Notes: generated from the letters alone by a model not told the origin. 64,000 nt of DNA from Dickeya aquatica (GCF_900095885.1 NZ_LT615367.1:1736001-1800000); one strand, 5' to 3'. Shown: positions 7,123-14,970, numbered from the stretch's first letter. Program-made: numbers and translations.

Positions 7123-8454
7123 CTAATCCAGACTTCCCCACAGCAACTCGTTAACCCCTTTATTCTTCAGTGATTCATCATTCGCCAGCATTTTGCCTGT
7201 TCGTATCAGATTCGTTTTTATCCGCTCTTTCTTTCCGCCGCCTGGCGGGCGGGCTTTGAGTTCGCGATCAATAAACACCACCAGTTTTCCTGCGGCATCT
7301 GGCAGCTCCAGCACATAGGTCAACGCCGCATCGGTCTTCTGCGTGTTATACAAGATCGCCTTCGGTGACTGCATAAACTCCGGCAAACGCCGCCAAAGCT
7401 CGGCAGGCAACTGCGCCTCTTTGCTATCACGAACCGCGTGCAACAGGTTCTCGTCTGTCAGCGTAATAACTGCTGACTCAACCGCCGCGCCTTTCTCTGC
7501 CAGCCTGTCGATGACGGCTGACGGCAGCGCGCCGACATGCCGCAACTGGCCGCGAGACTGTTTGTTAAGCAGTGTGTTACTCACGAACTCGCTAACGTCG
7601 TTTGAAACCGCCGTTAACAGCGGTTTATTGCTCAGTGTCTCTTGTACCGCAAGCGCGGCCAGACGCGGCTCAGCAGTCGCTGAACGCTCAAGCAAGCGCT
7701 GTCCGAGTGCCGCAAGATAACCTTGTCCGGGGTTGTGGCCGAAACCCGCATCGGCGGTGTATAGCTCACCATTCCAGCGAATGGCCGGGACTTTTCTGGA
7801 ATCGTTCGGCCCCCATGCTTGCTCGACTTCAATAATCTCACTGTGCTGAATAGTGATGTTGCGTGTATCAACATCCGACTGAGACAGGGCGCGAATGCGG
7901 CAACGGCAATGATAGCCGTCCGGTGGATACATAAACCGCCAGACAGGGTCATCGGCCCGCGCCGTGTAGCCATTAAGCGCCGCATGTTTTGGGCGCGTAT
8001 GCGTATCAATGACAGCGAAGCGCTGAAAATAAGGCCGAAACGCGACGTTTGCCATCTGCTCTTCATAGCGCCCGGCGTTATAGGCGGCTTGCATATTGGT
8101 TTCAAAAATGGTCTTGAGGCGTCGCGGCGTCAGCTTCTTGCCTTCCAGCACGCCGTCTTCATCAGCCTTAAGTCCACGCCCAAACCAGCCCCTTTGCTCG
8201 AGAACGGGCGTTAAGCGACGCCGGAACTGCTCCAGCGTTTCCCCATTTGCCAGCGCATGATTTAACCCGCCCCGGATGTCTTCCAGCACATCTTGTTTCA
8301 GGATACCTGCGACAGTGAACGCAGTAGCGTGAGTGCGCGCTTCGACATCGTGCCAGTTGAAACCGATGGTGTAGCCCTTGGATTCGAAATAACGGATCGC
8401 CTCTTCGGGTTTCAGGCCGATGGCATACGCCAGATCGACGCTATTTGTCGGCAT
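7123..8454 (-). CDS. Head morphogenesis protein gpF (MuF/SPP1 gp7 family) with C-terminal extension
   Basis: This 443-residue minor head protein has the MuF domain in its N-terminal 230 residues, including 'RTHATAFTVAG', 'TIFETNMQAAYNAGRYEEQ' and 'DTHTRPKHAALNG..' followed by 'PPDGYHCRCRIRAL', the characteristic HCRCR block. It is a portal-associated assembly protein injected or packaged with DNA in related phages. After residue 300 there is a separate domain of about 140 residues ending 'KTNLIRTGKML' that resembles the nuclease-like C-terminal domains found fused to MuF proteins; this is an inference by eye. It overlaps the portal gene by 14 bp. Confidence 0.88.
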   Translation of the reverse strand: MPTNSVDLAYAIGLKPEEAIRYFESKGYTIGFNWHDVEARTHATAFTVAGILKQDVLEDIRGGLNHALANGETLEQFRRRLTPVLEQRGWFGRGLKADEDGVLEGKKLTPRRLKTIFETNMQAAYNAGRYEEQMANVAFRPYFQRFAVIDTHTRPKHAALNGYTARADDPVWRFMYPPDGYHCRCRIRALSQSDVDTRNITIQHSEIIEVEQAWGPNDSRKVPAIRWNGELYTADAGFGHNPGQGYLAALGQRLLERSATAEPRLAALAVQETLSNKPLLTAVSNDVSEFVSNTLLNKQSRGQLRHVGALPSAVIDRLAEKGAAVESAVITLTDENLLHAVRDSKEAQLPAELWRRLPEFMQSPKAILYNTQKTDAALTYVLELPDAAGKLVVFIDRELKARPPGGGKKERIKTNLIRTGKMLANDESLKNKGVNELLWGSLD

Positions 8455-10018
8455 TCAGGTGTCCCCACACGTCCGCCACAAACAGCGCCTGAGCTAACAG
8501 TTGTTGCAACTGTGCATCATCAAGCGCTGGATAGCTCGCCGCGATAATGTCGAGCGCGTCATCCGGGGTTTGCCCGTTTTGCAACGCTGCAACCAGCGGC
8601 GCTATCAGCGCATGCATCGCGGCGGTAATCGCTTCCGGCGTAGAGCGGGCGTTATCGAGCGCTATCTGTGCCGGGTCGCTGATATCATCCACGGCAGTTG
8701 TGCTAAGTGCGGCGAATGACCGGTACGGCGACGGGCGAGACGATAGCGCAGCGGCTGGTGTCACTGCTGGGGCAGGCGTTAGTACCGGCTCGTCATCTTT
8801 CGGGACGGGGATACCCATTTTCTGATGCACCCACGACACAGGAATGCTTTTCAACCCGGCATCGACCAGCGTTTTAATGCCCGCAGAGAACGTGCTGATA
8901 TCTGCAATGTCGCGGGTATCAAACACAAAGCGGGGCTGACGTCGACGAGAGACTGCATAGCCATTAATTGACAACAACATCGATATAACATTGCTAAAGA
9001 AGCCCTCTAACTGCCGGGCATCGGCCACCAGGATATCGTGCCGCACTTCGTTATGAACGTTGCCGAGTGCATTGGTTGATGTTTTGCCGTCAGCCTGGCT
9101 TGTCAGTGTACCGCCCAGTATCACTTTCGAGGCGGTGCGTTCGCACCATTCGATCATCGACATAAACGTCGCTGCCTGCCCGTCCGCCGCCGATTCGAAC
9201 CTGATGTTTGTCCCTTCGGGGATGATACCGGCCGCATCGTGACCGAGAGTCACAAGAGCGTGCAGCAGCCTGTTTTTCTCCTCCTCAGTCGCACTTGCCA
9301 TGTACGTGCCGATTCTGGGCGGCAGTCCGTAAATCTCCAGGAACTCGGCAAAATCGCGTAGCGAGAAGTTTTTAAACAGGTACGGCCAGACCAAAACCCG
9401 ATACAGGCCCGCCTGCGCGATATAGCCAGACTTGGCGTTATGCGCATGGACAAGCCATCCGAACGGCCACAGTTCCGCGCCGTTCATTGTGCCGTCAGCC
9501 AGCCGCACGGTATCGTCAATTTCGGGATTAGTGCAAAACCAGCGGTGTGGGCGCAGCACGGTCTTAATGGGCAACCACACATCGCCTTCGTTATCCCACT
9601 TTTCTATCTCCTGCGCGGAGAATCCGTGGCCGATGGCGTCCGCCGCATTTAAGATCAAATCATGAATGTCCGGGATGCCGAGCATCCACTCCGTCACCAT
9701 CGCCGCCTGGCTCTTTTCTGCCTCGCTGGCATTCACCGGCGGCTCAATACTCCAGTCCAGACCCAACAGCGCGTTTTTGCGCTTTGCCATCTCGCTGAAG
9801 ATATGTCCGTCTTTCTCGATCATGTCTTCGAACAGGTCAGCCTGGGCGGCGATATCACCACGCTCGGCCGCTTCAAGGATGCGCGGCAGGCGGCGAATAT
9901 CCAGCCCACGCGATGGATGCTCCGGCCAGTGCCGCTGTATCTGTGCCGTTCTCGTGGTCTGCGGGCCGTCCAGCACTTCTTTGTTAAACGGGCGACCGAA
10001 TTGATCAACTATTGCCAC
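8441..10018 (-). CDS. Portal protein (Mu gp29-like, DUF935)
   Basis: This 525-residue protein has the DUF935 portal signature. It starts MAIVDQFGRPFNKEVLDGPQ, has 'HPSRGLDIRRLPRILEAAERGDI' at about residue 35 and 'AQADLFEDMIEKDGHIFSEM' at about 55, with 'GFSAQEIEKW' and 'LRPHRWF' further on. It forms the dodecameric ring through which DNA is packaged and leaves the head. The last 100 residues are Pro- and Ala-rich. It directly follows the terminase gene (adjacent stop and start), as in Mu. Confidence 0.93.
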   Translation of the reverse strand: MAIVDQFGRPFNKEVLDGPQTTRTAQIQRHWPEHPSRGLDIRRLPRILEAAERGDIAAQADLFEDMIEKDGHIFSEMAKRKNALLGLDWSIEPPVNASEAEKSQAAMVTEWMLGIPDIHDLILNAADAIGHGFSAQEIEKWDNEGDVWLPIKTVLRPHRWFCTNPEIDDTVRLADGTMNGAELWPFGWLVHAHNAKSGYIAQAGLYRVLVWPYLFKNFSLRDFAEFLEIYGLPPRIGTYMASATEEEKNRLLHALVTLGHDAAGIIPEGTNIRFESAADGQAATFMSMIEWCERTASKVILGGTLTSQADGKTSTNALGNVHNEVRHDILVADARQLEGFFSNVISMLLSINGYAVSRRRQPRFVFDTRDIADISTFSAGIKTLVDAGLKSIPVSWVHQKMGIPVPKDDEPVLTPAPAVTPAAALSSRPSPYRSFAALSTTAVDDISDPAQIALDNARSTPEAITAAMHALIAPLVAALQNGQTPDDALDIIAASYPALDDAQLQQLLAQALFVADVWGHLNADK

Positions 10019-11716
10019 TTACCAACCTCCTGAACCAAAACCATGCCCAGCAGCACCAGCGCGGTGAAAACCGGTGTCCCGGTCATCAAAATCCGGGTTA
10101 TTGCGAGGGACGGGAGTAAACGAAAATGCAGCGAACCCGGACACGGCCAGCGCCCAGAGCATGTGCAGGGCGTCCGGGCCATCGTCGTGGTCAGCCACCG
10201 GGAAGTGCCGTAACTGGTCAATCAACGTTGACTGGCTGGGGTGCAGGCGTATCAGCCCATTCGCTATGTGCGGCTGCAAGGACTCGATGCGCAGAATTTT
10301 GTCGCTGCTGGGCGTCACGCCACGCGCGGGAACCGGGATACCTGTAGCCGCACTGCGCTTTACAAGTTCCGTGCGTAAGAATTCCTGGAACTGCACAGCT
10401 TCAACAGACCAGCACAAACAGCGGTAGATGCGCTGCAATTCGATGATGTCCGAGATAATTTTGTCGGGAACGCGCTTACGGATTGCCGCTTCGACGACAT
10501 CCAGGATGCCGGTATGGCGGTTAAACCCACCCACAAGCAGGGCGGACGGGTCACGCTTACCACCAGCACGCCCAAGGCTCGGGTCACATGCGCCGAGGAA
10601 GACCCACTCATTAAGACGATTGACCCAGAACGTAATGCAGTTGGCAAAGGGTGCATCCTCTCCGCTCACCGGGTCGTTCTGGTACTCAGAATCAAATGTT
10701 GAGTGGCCGTCGCGGGCGCGGATCAGCATCAGGGCCAGAATAGGCCGGGCCGACCATGACACCACCGCGCCTTCGTCCATTTCGGCCTTATGCTGCTGAT
10801 AGAACGCGTTCGCCAGCCACTGGCCCTTATCGTCGTTATTGCGCAGGATTTCTTCCCATTCATCCCACAACGACATATTGACCGGCCACTGGATGATCGC
10901 CTTGAATCGCGCCGTCTTCCACAGTGGATTTTTCAGCGTCCGGGACAGTACGGAATCGTAGTGCAGGATGGTGCCGATGTAGATGACATCGAACTTCGCG
11001 CCCGCCCCGCCAAGCGGCAGGATGGTCTTTTTAAGCCAGTTATCCAGCTTGTCGCGCTGCTCAGGGCTGCGCACCTGTTCGTCGTTCTCGATATCATCCA
11101 GTACCACCAAATCGGGGCGGTACGGGCCGTGGCGCAGGCCACGCAGTTTTTTACCGCTGCCCGCGACCTGCACTTTGATATCGTTGCGCGTGACAATGGT
11201 TCCGGCCTGCCAGACGCGCCCGCCGCCCGCCACTTCGGGGAAATCCATCGCAATCCGTGGGTTGTAAGCCAGCTCGGCTTTTATGGCCTCAAGCATCGGA
11301 TACGCCTGGTCAATCGAGTCCATGACGATAACCAGGTAATGCTTGATCGCACAGACAATGCACCAGATGTTAAATAGTTGACTGACCAGCGTTGATTTCG
11401 CCTCGCCACGCGGCGCAGCGATGGCGTCATTCTCGCTGGTTGTGCTGGCGACAATCTCCGGCAGACGAGCGAACAGGTACTTATGCAGTTCGCTCTTGTC
11501 TGCATGTCGAACGTAGTGCGGAAAATAGTGCTCAACAAAATAGACGTAGCCGCCAACGGGGTCGAGAACGCGGGCGCGCCGTTCTGCTATTGCTGCCGCA
11601 GACGGATCAAAGCCGACGCATTCGGCTTCAATCGTCCGGCGCAGCGTTGCCGCCAGTTCTTCCAGCTCTTTGGCAAAATCTTTGGCTGTGAGCTTATTGG
11701 ATTTACGTGCCACCAT
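10019..11716 (-). CDS. Terminase large subunit (Mu gp28-like)
   Basis: This 565-residue ATPase/nuclease motor packages phage DNA. The ATPase part has a variant Walker A, PRGEAKST (about residue 103), and Walker B LVVLDDIEND (about residue 205). The C-terminal RNase H-like nuclease shows 'ACDPSLG' (about 385) and the late acidic pair in 'DHDDGPDALHML' (about 510). Length matches the Mu family (about 550). It is the first gene of the packaging group on this strand. A plus-strand cargo gene begins 67 bp away. Confidence 0.93.
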   Translation of the reverse strand: MVARKSNKLTAKDFAKELEELAATLRRTIEAECVGFDPSAAAIAERRARVLDPVGGYVYFVEHYFPHYVRHADKSELHKYLFARLPEIVASTTSENDAIAAPRGEAKSTLVSQLFNIWCIVCAIKHYLVIVMDSIDQAYPMLEAIKAELAYNPRIAMDFPEVAGGGRVWQAGTIVTRNDIKVQVAGSGKKLRGLRHGPYRPDLVVLDDIENDEQVRSPEQRDKLDNWLKKTILPLGGAGAKFDVIYIGTILHYDSVLSRTLKNPLWKTARFKAIIQWPVNMSLWDEWEEILRNNDDKGQWLANAFYQQHKAEMDEGAVVSWSARPILALMLIRARDGHSTFDSEYQNDPVSGEDAPFANCITFWVNRLNEWVFLGACDPSLGRAGGKRDPSALLVGGFNRHTGILDVVEAAIRKRVPDKIISDIIELQRIYRCLCWSVEAVQFQEFLRTELVKRSAATGIPVPARGVTPSSDKILRIESLQPHIANGLIRLHPSQSTLIDQLRHFPVADHDDGPDALHMLWALAVSGFAAFSFTPVPRNNPDFDDRDTGFHRAGAAGHGFGSGGW

Positions 11717-11740
11717 TCACCTACATAAAATGAGGTTTAT

Positions 11741-11770
11741 TTGATATCTTTCCGAAGCCACCGATAAATT
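11741..11770 (+). promoter_or_regulatory. Candidate sigma70 promoter of the plus-strand zinc-ribbon gene
   Basis: TTGATA (11741-11746) is separated by 18 bases from TAAATT (11765-11770), with an AAGGAG ribosome-binding site just after it and the ATG at 11784. A private promoter opposite to the phage late genes is what is expected of an accessory 'moron' gene expressed during lysogeny. Confidence 0.45.
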
Positions 11771-11783
11771 TTAAGGAGTCTTA

Positions 11784-11975
11784 ATGGCCGTATCTCGATG
11801 CCCTAAATGCGAGGAGCACCAGTTTGAAATGGTTGAGAAAGAAATTCGCAACGCCCGGTTTAAGATGATGTTCATTCAGTGTTCATCTTGCGGCACCGTT
11901 GTTGGCGTAACAGACTACGAAAACACACCTAGTCTGATTCATCGTCTAGCCAAAGCATTAGGTGTTCGTCTCTAA
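11784..11975 (+). CDS. Small zinc-ribbon protein, prophage cargo gene
   Basis: This 63-residue protein has two CxxC pairs, CPKC at residues 6-9 and CSSC at 33-36, followed by 'GTVVGVTDYEN'. This is a zinc-ribbon arrangement. The gene is transcribed against the late genes, has a strong AAGGAG Shine-Dalgarno sequence and a candidate promoter, and sits between terminase and small packaging genes. It is not similar by eye to Mu Com, which has a different cysteine spacing. Function is unknown; nucleic-acid or protein binding is possible. It overlaps the end of the convergent 61-residue ORF by 18 bp. Confidence 0.75.
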   Translation: MAVSRCPKCEEHQFEMVEKEIRNARFKMMFIQCSSCGTVVGVTDYENTPSLIHRLAKALGVRL

Positions 11976-12143
11976 TGCATTTTGACTATTACCGAGGGTA
12001 TCAATCAGACCCTCGGCATCCCCCTGATCAACCAGATGATGAAGAACTACTTTCATCTCATCAGACCAAACCGTACAACTGCCGTCCTTTTGCTCATCAG
12101 CAGTAGACAAATTCACAGAAGATCTATTTTCTTTAATCATCAT
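11958..12143 (-). CDS. Small hypothetical phage protein (61 aa)
   Basis: This 61-residue ORF has a GGGGA ribosome-binding site immediately before ATGATG and a start adjoining the stop of the upstream 67-residue gene. The protein is acidic and polar without a recognised motif ('CTVWSDEMKVVLHHLVDQGD'). Its 3' end overlaps the convergent zinc-ribbon gene, and an 8-bp GC-rich inverted repeat (11992-11999 with 12009-12016) lies inside it, which could act as a terminator stem for the zinc-ribbon transcript. Coding status is likely but unproven. Confidence 0.55.
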   Translation of the reverse strand: MMIKENRSSVNLSTADEQKDGSCTVWSDEMKVVLHHLVDQGDAEGLIDTLGNSQNALETNT

Positions 12144-12347
12144 TTAATCCCCGCTTAACGCCGCGTTAATCTCGTCAGTGATGCGTTGTTTCGCAGCATA
12201 GGGCCGCTCGTTGTAGCCACGATCTAGCACAAGTTTCTCGCCGTCAGCCCAAACAAACACATCATCATAAGCACCCACTTCGATACGGGTGATGCTGCTG
12301 GCCATGACAGAATTTTGCTGGTTGATGCTAATGATTTTGTCAGCCAT
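12144..12347 (-). CDS. Small hypothetical phage protein (67 aa)
   Basis: This 67-residue ORF begins MADKIISINQQNSVMASSIT and ends in a helix 'AAKQRITDEINAALSGD'. The middle has 'DDVFVWADGEKLVLDRGYNE', a two-strand pattern. It overlaps the end of the DUF1804 gene by 8 bp and directly precedes the 61-residue ORF, so it is part of the same operon. No function can be assigned. Confidence 0.6.
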   Translation of the reverse strand: MADKIISINQQNSVMASSITRIEVGAYDDVFVWADGEKLVLDRGYNERPYAAKQRITDEINAALSGD

Positions 12348-12840
12348 AACGTTTCCCTATTTCTTCACCGAACCCATTAAGAATGCTGACGAACGCCTCC
12401 AGGTGTTTTGAATGTTTTTCCCGGATAAAGGTCGACAGCAACTGGATAACCTCAAGCGCAACAGACAGCTCGCTTGTTTCAGGCAGAATCTTTTTACTTG
12501 CCGACGTCGCTTTGTTAAACGCATCAGCAAGGCTTGCCAGCAGCTCAACACGAGCCTGCGGCGGGATATCTGCCGCGCCGTTAAGCATTTCCAGCGTGGT
12601 CTGGTACTGCGTTACCAGCCCGGTTAATACCGCACGGCCGATATCCTCCAGACCACCGCCCGCCATGACATGTGCCGCCCGCAGCTTGTCCCAGTCGTCG
12701 CCAGCGTCTTGCGCGTCTTTTTTCCAGCGCCGTGCTGTGCCGAACGCGACGCCAGACTGTGCCGCTGCGATTTCAAGCGACATCTGGCCGAAAATATAAG
12801 CCCGGCGCAGCTTGTCTTTGACTTCCTGCGGGTGCGCCAT
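12340..12840 (-). CDS. DUF1804 protein, likely terminase small subunit
   Basis: This 166-residue protein starts MAHPQEVKDKLRRAYIFGQM, the standard opening of DUF1804. An N-terminal helix-turn-helix (residues 17-40, 'MSLEIAAAQSGVAFGTARRWKKDA') is followed by a helical C-terminal domain. In Mu-like phages this gene lies just upstream of the large terminase and is taken to be the small subunit that recognises the phage end for packaging. The single-base junction with the next gene shows tight operon packing. Confidence 0.8.
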   Translation of the reverse strand: MAHPQEVKDKLRRAYIFGQMSLEIAAAQSGVAFGTARRWKKDAQDAGDDWDKLRAAHVMAGGGLEDIGRAVLTGLVTQYQTTLEMLNGAADIPPQARVELLASLADAFNKATSASKKILPETSELSVALEVIQLLSTFIREKHSKHLEAFVSILNGFGEEIGKRYG

Positions 12841-13130
12841 CAGAGTCCCAGTCTCGCTTTGATTAGCAAAATTGCCGTTGTAATCAGGCCACCTGCAACA
12901 CCACCCGCCACACCACCGGCAATTGCACCGCGCCGAACAGCAGCGGATTCGATAGTGTCCATGCGATGCTCAATCCGGGTCAGTTGCGCAGAGATATCTG
13001 CCAGCCCGTCAATAGCCGGGGCCGGGATTTGCAACGCATCCAGCCGTTTCGAGATATTGCTCAGAGCCGCCGAATCAGCAGCCGTTACTGTTGCTACGCG
13101 ACGCACGCGGCGCTTTTGTCGTGCCTTCAT
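12840..13130 (-). CDS. Small phage protein with C-terminal membrane segment
   Basis: This 96-residue protein has a very basic N-terminus (KARQKRRVRRV), a central helical stretch that may form a coiled coil ('ISAQLTRIEHRMDTIESAAV') and a Gly-rich hydrophobic C-terminal helix ('GGVAGGVAGGLITTAILLI'). It sits between DUF2730 and DUF1804 genes. Similar small genes occur in this place in other Mu-like phages, but no function is known. It shares 1 to 4 bp overlaps with both neighbours. Confidence 0.65.
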   Translation of the reverse strand: MKARQKRRVRRVATVTAADSAALSNISKRLDALQIPAPAIDGLADISAQLTRIEHRMDTIESAAVRRGAIAGGVAGGVAGGLITTAILLIKARLGL

Positions 13131-13369
13131 TTATCTGCCTTCCTGTCCAGTTTGTTATCAATCCGATCGATAGTGCTCTTCAAATCGCGCAACGTATCCA
13201 TTACAGACTCGTGATCGCGCCGGGCGTCGTCACGGCGCTGATAGTCCGTTTTGATGCGTTCAACATCAGCCCGGAGCGATTTCAGCGCATCGCTCAGTCC
13301 GCGAACGACCAGCCCAAATAGTGCTGATATCAGCGTCATCGCTACACCCAAAACCCATTCCGGGGTCAT
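13127..13369 (-). CDS. DUF2730 small membrane-anchored phage protein
   Basis: This 80-residue protein starts MTPEWVLGVAMTLISALFGL. The ATG at 13369 overlaps the Rz stop (ATGA) and has AAGGA five bases upstream. One N-terminal transmembrane helix (residues 5-24) is followed by a highly charged coiled coil ('SLRADVERIKTDYQRRDDAR'). This is the layout of DUF2730, common downstream of the lysis genes in Mu-like phages. Function is unknown; a membrane-linked role near lysis is possible. Confidence 0.75.
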   Translation of the reverse strand: MTPEWVLGVAMTLISALFGLVVRGLSDALKSLRADVERIKTDYQRRDDARRDHESVMDTLRDLKSTIDRIDNKLDRKADK

Positions 13370-13995
13370 TTGTCCTTGCCCCCTTTGTAATAGGCGTTTA
13401 GTTTTTCCAGTTGCCCGCGCAAGGTCAGGCACCATGCCCCATAGTCGGCCGCGTGGTTCAAAAGCCCTGCGGGGGAGAGTCCGCGTCCGGGGCGGGCGGC
13501 ATCGGTGGGATGTACAGCAGCTCGGCCGGGGGCGTCGGACATACCGACTGTGTCGTCGGCGTAGCCAAGACTGGCGCGGTAGAGCCGCAGGCTGTCAGGG
13601 CCAATGCCGGTAAAAGCGTTAGAATCATTTTTAACTGCACGGTCGATCCCCTCTTTCAGTTTTTGCGTCGTTTTCGTCAGTTCCGTTTTCACGTCCAGCA
13701 GCTCAACTGCCAGTTCATCCGCACGGACGCGCTGCGCCGTCGCGTCTGCCTGCGCCTGTTGCAGTGCAGCGACCTGAAGCTCTGCGGCCTGACGTTTTTC
13801 CTGTTCGGCGGCCAGCACTTGTGCCGCCAGTTGCTCGTTTTTTAGGGTCAGTTGCTGGTTTTCATCGCGCTGCGATGCTACGCCCGCGTTGCGTCCTGAC
13901 GTCTCCCCGACGTTGTAGGCAACACCGGCGGCAGCGACGATAAACACCAGCGGTAGCCAGGCAACGCGCAAGAACTGGAGAATGGCGGTATTCAC
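13366..13995 (-). CDS. Rz-like inner membrane spanin
   Basis: This 209-residue protein has an N-terminal membrane anchor (residues 9-27, LRVAWLPLVFIVAAAGVAY) followed by a long periplasmic coiled coil (about residues 45-115) rich in Gln, Ala and Glu. This is the i-spanin layout that links inner and outer membranes for the last step of lysis. A second reading frame inside it encodes a matching lipoprotein (Rz1). The unusually long C-terminal part after residue 120 is not typical of classical Rz. It overlaps the holin-like gene by 4 bp. Confidence 0.8.
   Translation of the reverse strand: MNTAILQFLRVAWLPLVFIVAAAGVAYNVGETSGRNAGVASQRDENQQLTLKNEQLAAQVLAAEQEKRQAAELQVAALQQAQADATAQRVRADELAVELLDVKTELTKTTQKLKEGIDRAVKNDSNAFTGIGPDSLRLYRASLGYADDTVGMSDAPGRAAVHPTDAARPGRGLSPAGLLNHAADYGAWCLTLRGQLEKLNAYYKGGKDK
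13458..13640 (-). CDS. Rz1-like outer membrane spanin lipoprotein, nested in Rz
   Basis: This 60-residue ORF lies wholly inside the Rz frame in another frame. It has a short hydrophobic signal and a lipobox LTAC with the lipidated cysteine at residue 18, followed by a Pro-rich mature part ('TPPAELLYIPPMPPAPDADS'). Proline-rich small lipoproteins nested in Rz are the known o-spanin form. Together with Rz it would fuse the inner and outer membranes at lysis. Confidence 0.78.
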   Translation of the reverse strand: MQLKMILTLLPALALTACGSTAPVLATPTTQSVCPTPPAELLYIPPMPPAPDADSPPQGF

Positions 13996-14246
13996 TGTTG
14001 GCCTCCTTTGTCTGTTCCGGTTTGCGTGGTCTGGGTCTGGTCACGTTTGATGGCGTGATATTTAGAGGCTTGCGACTGCGTTACCCAGGCGGCGAGATAC
14101 GCCATAAACAGCCACTCGGTGAGATTGCCTGTGTACGTGCAGAACAGCAGCACACCGGTCGTCGCCAGGAACGCGATGAAAACGATGGTGTCGGACGTGG
14201 AAAGACGGCCGGATTTCGGATTAGTGACAAGGTCGCTGAGTTTCAT
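13992..14246 (-). CDS. Holin-like small membrane protein (DUF2644)
   Basis: This 84-residue protein has two hydrophobic segments, about residues 20-39 (DTIVFIAFLATTGVLLFCTY) and 43-58 ('TEWLFMAYLAAWVTQS'), then a hydrophilic Gln/Thr-rich tail. It lies directly between the endolysin and Rz, the usual holin place. The N-terminus 'MKLSDLVTNPKSGRLSTSDT' is typical of DUF2644 proteins of Mu-like phages. A holin or pinholin role is inferred from position and topology. Confidence 0.72.
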   Translation of the reverse strand: MKLSDLVTNPKSGRLSTSDTIVFIAFLATTGVLLFCTYTGNLTEWLFMAYLAAWVTQSQASKYHAIKRDQTQTTQTGTDKGGQQ

Positions 14247-14881
14247 GCGGCCCCCAGTGCGCGGAGCGCCTGTTTATACAGCGCCTGACGCTCAGCCAGC
14301 CCGGCCATACCTGCATTAATACGGCGGGTGATTTTCACGATGTCGCCGATATCAGCCAGCGAATTCAGCTTGTTTTCAGACCAGAACCAACCCGCAGACA
14401 GCGCAGCGTATTGCGGGGATTCCAGCAGTTCCGGGGAGGTGATCAGGTCAATGCCGAGGGCGCGGCCACAGGCCAGATAATTATCAAGGCCGGTGAGTTG
14501 GATAAGGCCACGGCCGCGGAATTTCCAGCCGTCATCCGGGGCTTTGTTACCCATGCGGTTGCCGTAGGCAAGATTAGCGATGGCTCGCTGACGCTCTGCG
14601 GGCAGGCTGCGCTCATCGGCATGGCGGCCCAGCGCTTCACGCTGTCCGGCGGTTAGCTGAGAAAAAATGGCAAGACCGGCAATGGAATAGTTGAACGACT
14701 CGACAATGCGAGTGAAACCACCGGATTCGTGGCCCGTCTGAGCGATGAATGCGGCAATGCGGCGCGGGGTAGTGATATCGAAGTGCTGTAGCGCGGCGAC
14801 GATGTGCTGATGCCATTTCCCGGCAATCTCGGCCTTAACACCGGCGGCGCGCTGGAACTGCTCTACTGTGATTAAAGACAT
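14243..14881 (-). CDS. Endolysin, glycoside hydrolase family 19 (chitinase-like)
   Basis: This 212-residue protein has the GH19 lysozyme pattern: 'AFIAQTGHESGGFTRIVESF' near residue 43 with the catalytic-type glutamate in GHESGG, then 'GNRMGNKAPDDGWKFRGRGL' near 105 and 'QLTGLDNYLACG'. It cuts peptidoglycan glycan strands. There is no signal peptide, so release should depend on the holin-like protein. A probable late promoter with the box shared with gene I lies 58 to 81 bp upstream. Confidence 0.92.
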   Translation of the reverse strand: MSLITVEQFQRAAGVKAEIAGKWHQHIVAALQHFDITTPRRIAAFIAQTGHESGGFTRIVESFNYSIAGLAIFSQLTAGQREALGRHADERSLPAERQRAIANLAYGNRMGNKAPDDGWKFRGRGLIQLTGLDNYLACGRALGIDLITSPELLESPQYAALSAGWFWSENKLNSLADIGDIVKITRRINAGMAGLAERQALYKQALRALGAA

Positions 14882-14938
14882 GACACCAGCTTTGTTGTGT
14901 GTAAAAAGTGGTGTCAGTGTCTGATTGATGAAGGATTT

Positions 14939-14962
14939 TTATAACTGGATGGGGTTCAGTGG
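14939..14962 (-). promoter_or_regulatory. Candidate late promoter upstream of the lysis cassette (Plys-like)
   Basis: The 15-bp box CCACTGAACCCCATC (14962-14948 on the minus strand) precedes TTATAA (14944-14939) by three bases. The same box occurs before gene I. This is where Mu places Plys, which requires an activator of the Mor/C family. The box lies just after the stop of the secreted cargo gene, so that gene sits between Mor and the late promoter. Confidence 0.62.
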
Positions 14963-14970
14963 TTTATGGG

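Noticed and set aside
10790..11377. 195-codon ORF opposite the terminase gene
   Set aside because: The terminase motifs are clear on the other strand; this frame has no start signal or known motif.
11784..11975. Equivalence of the zinc-ribbon protein to Mu Com
   Set aside because: Cysteine spacing and strand differ from Com and no mom-like gene is next to it.
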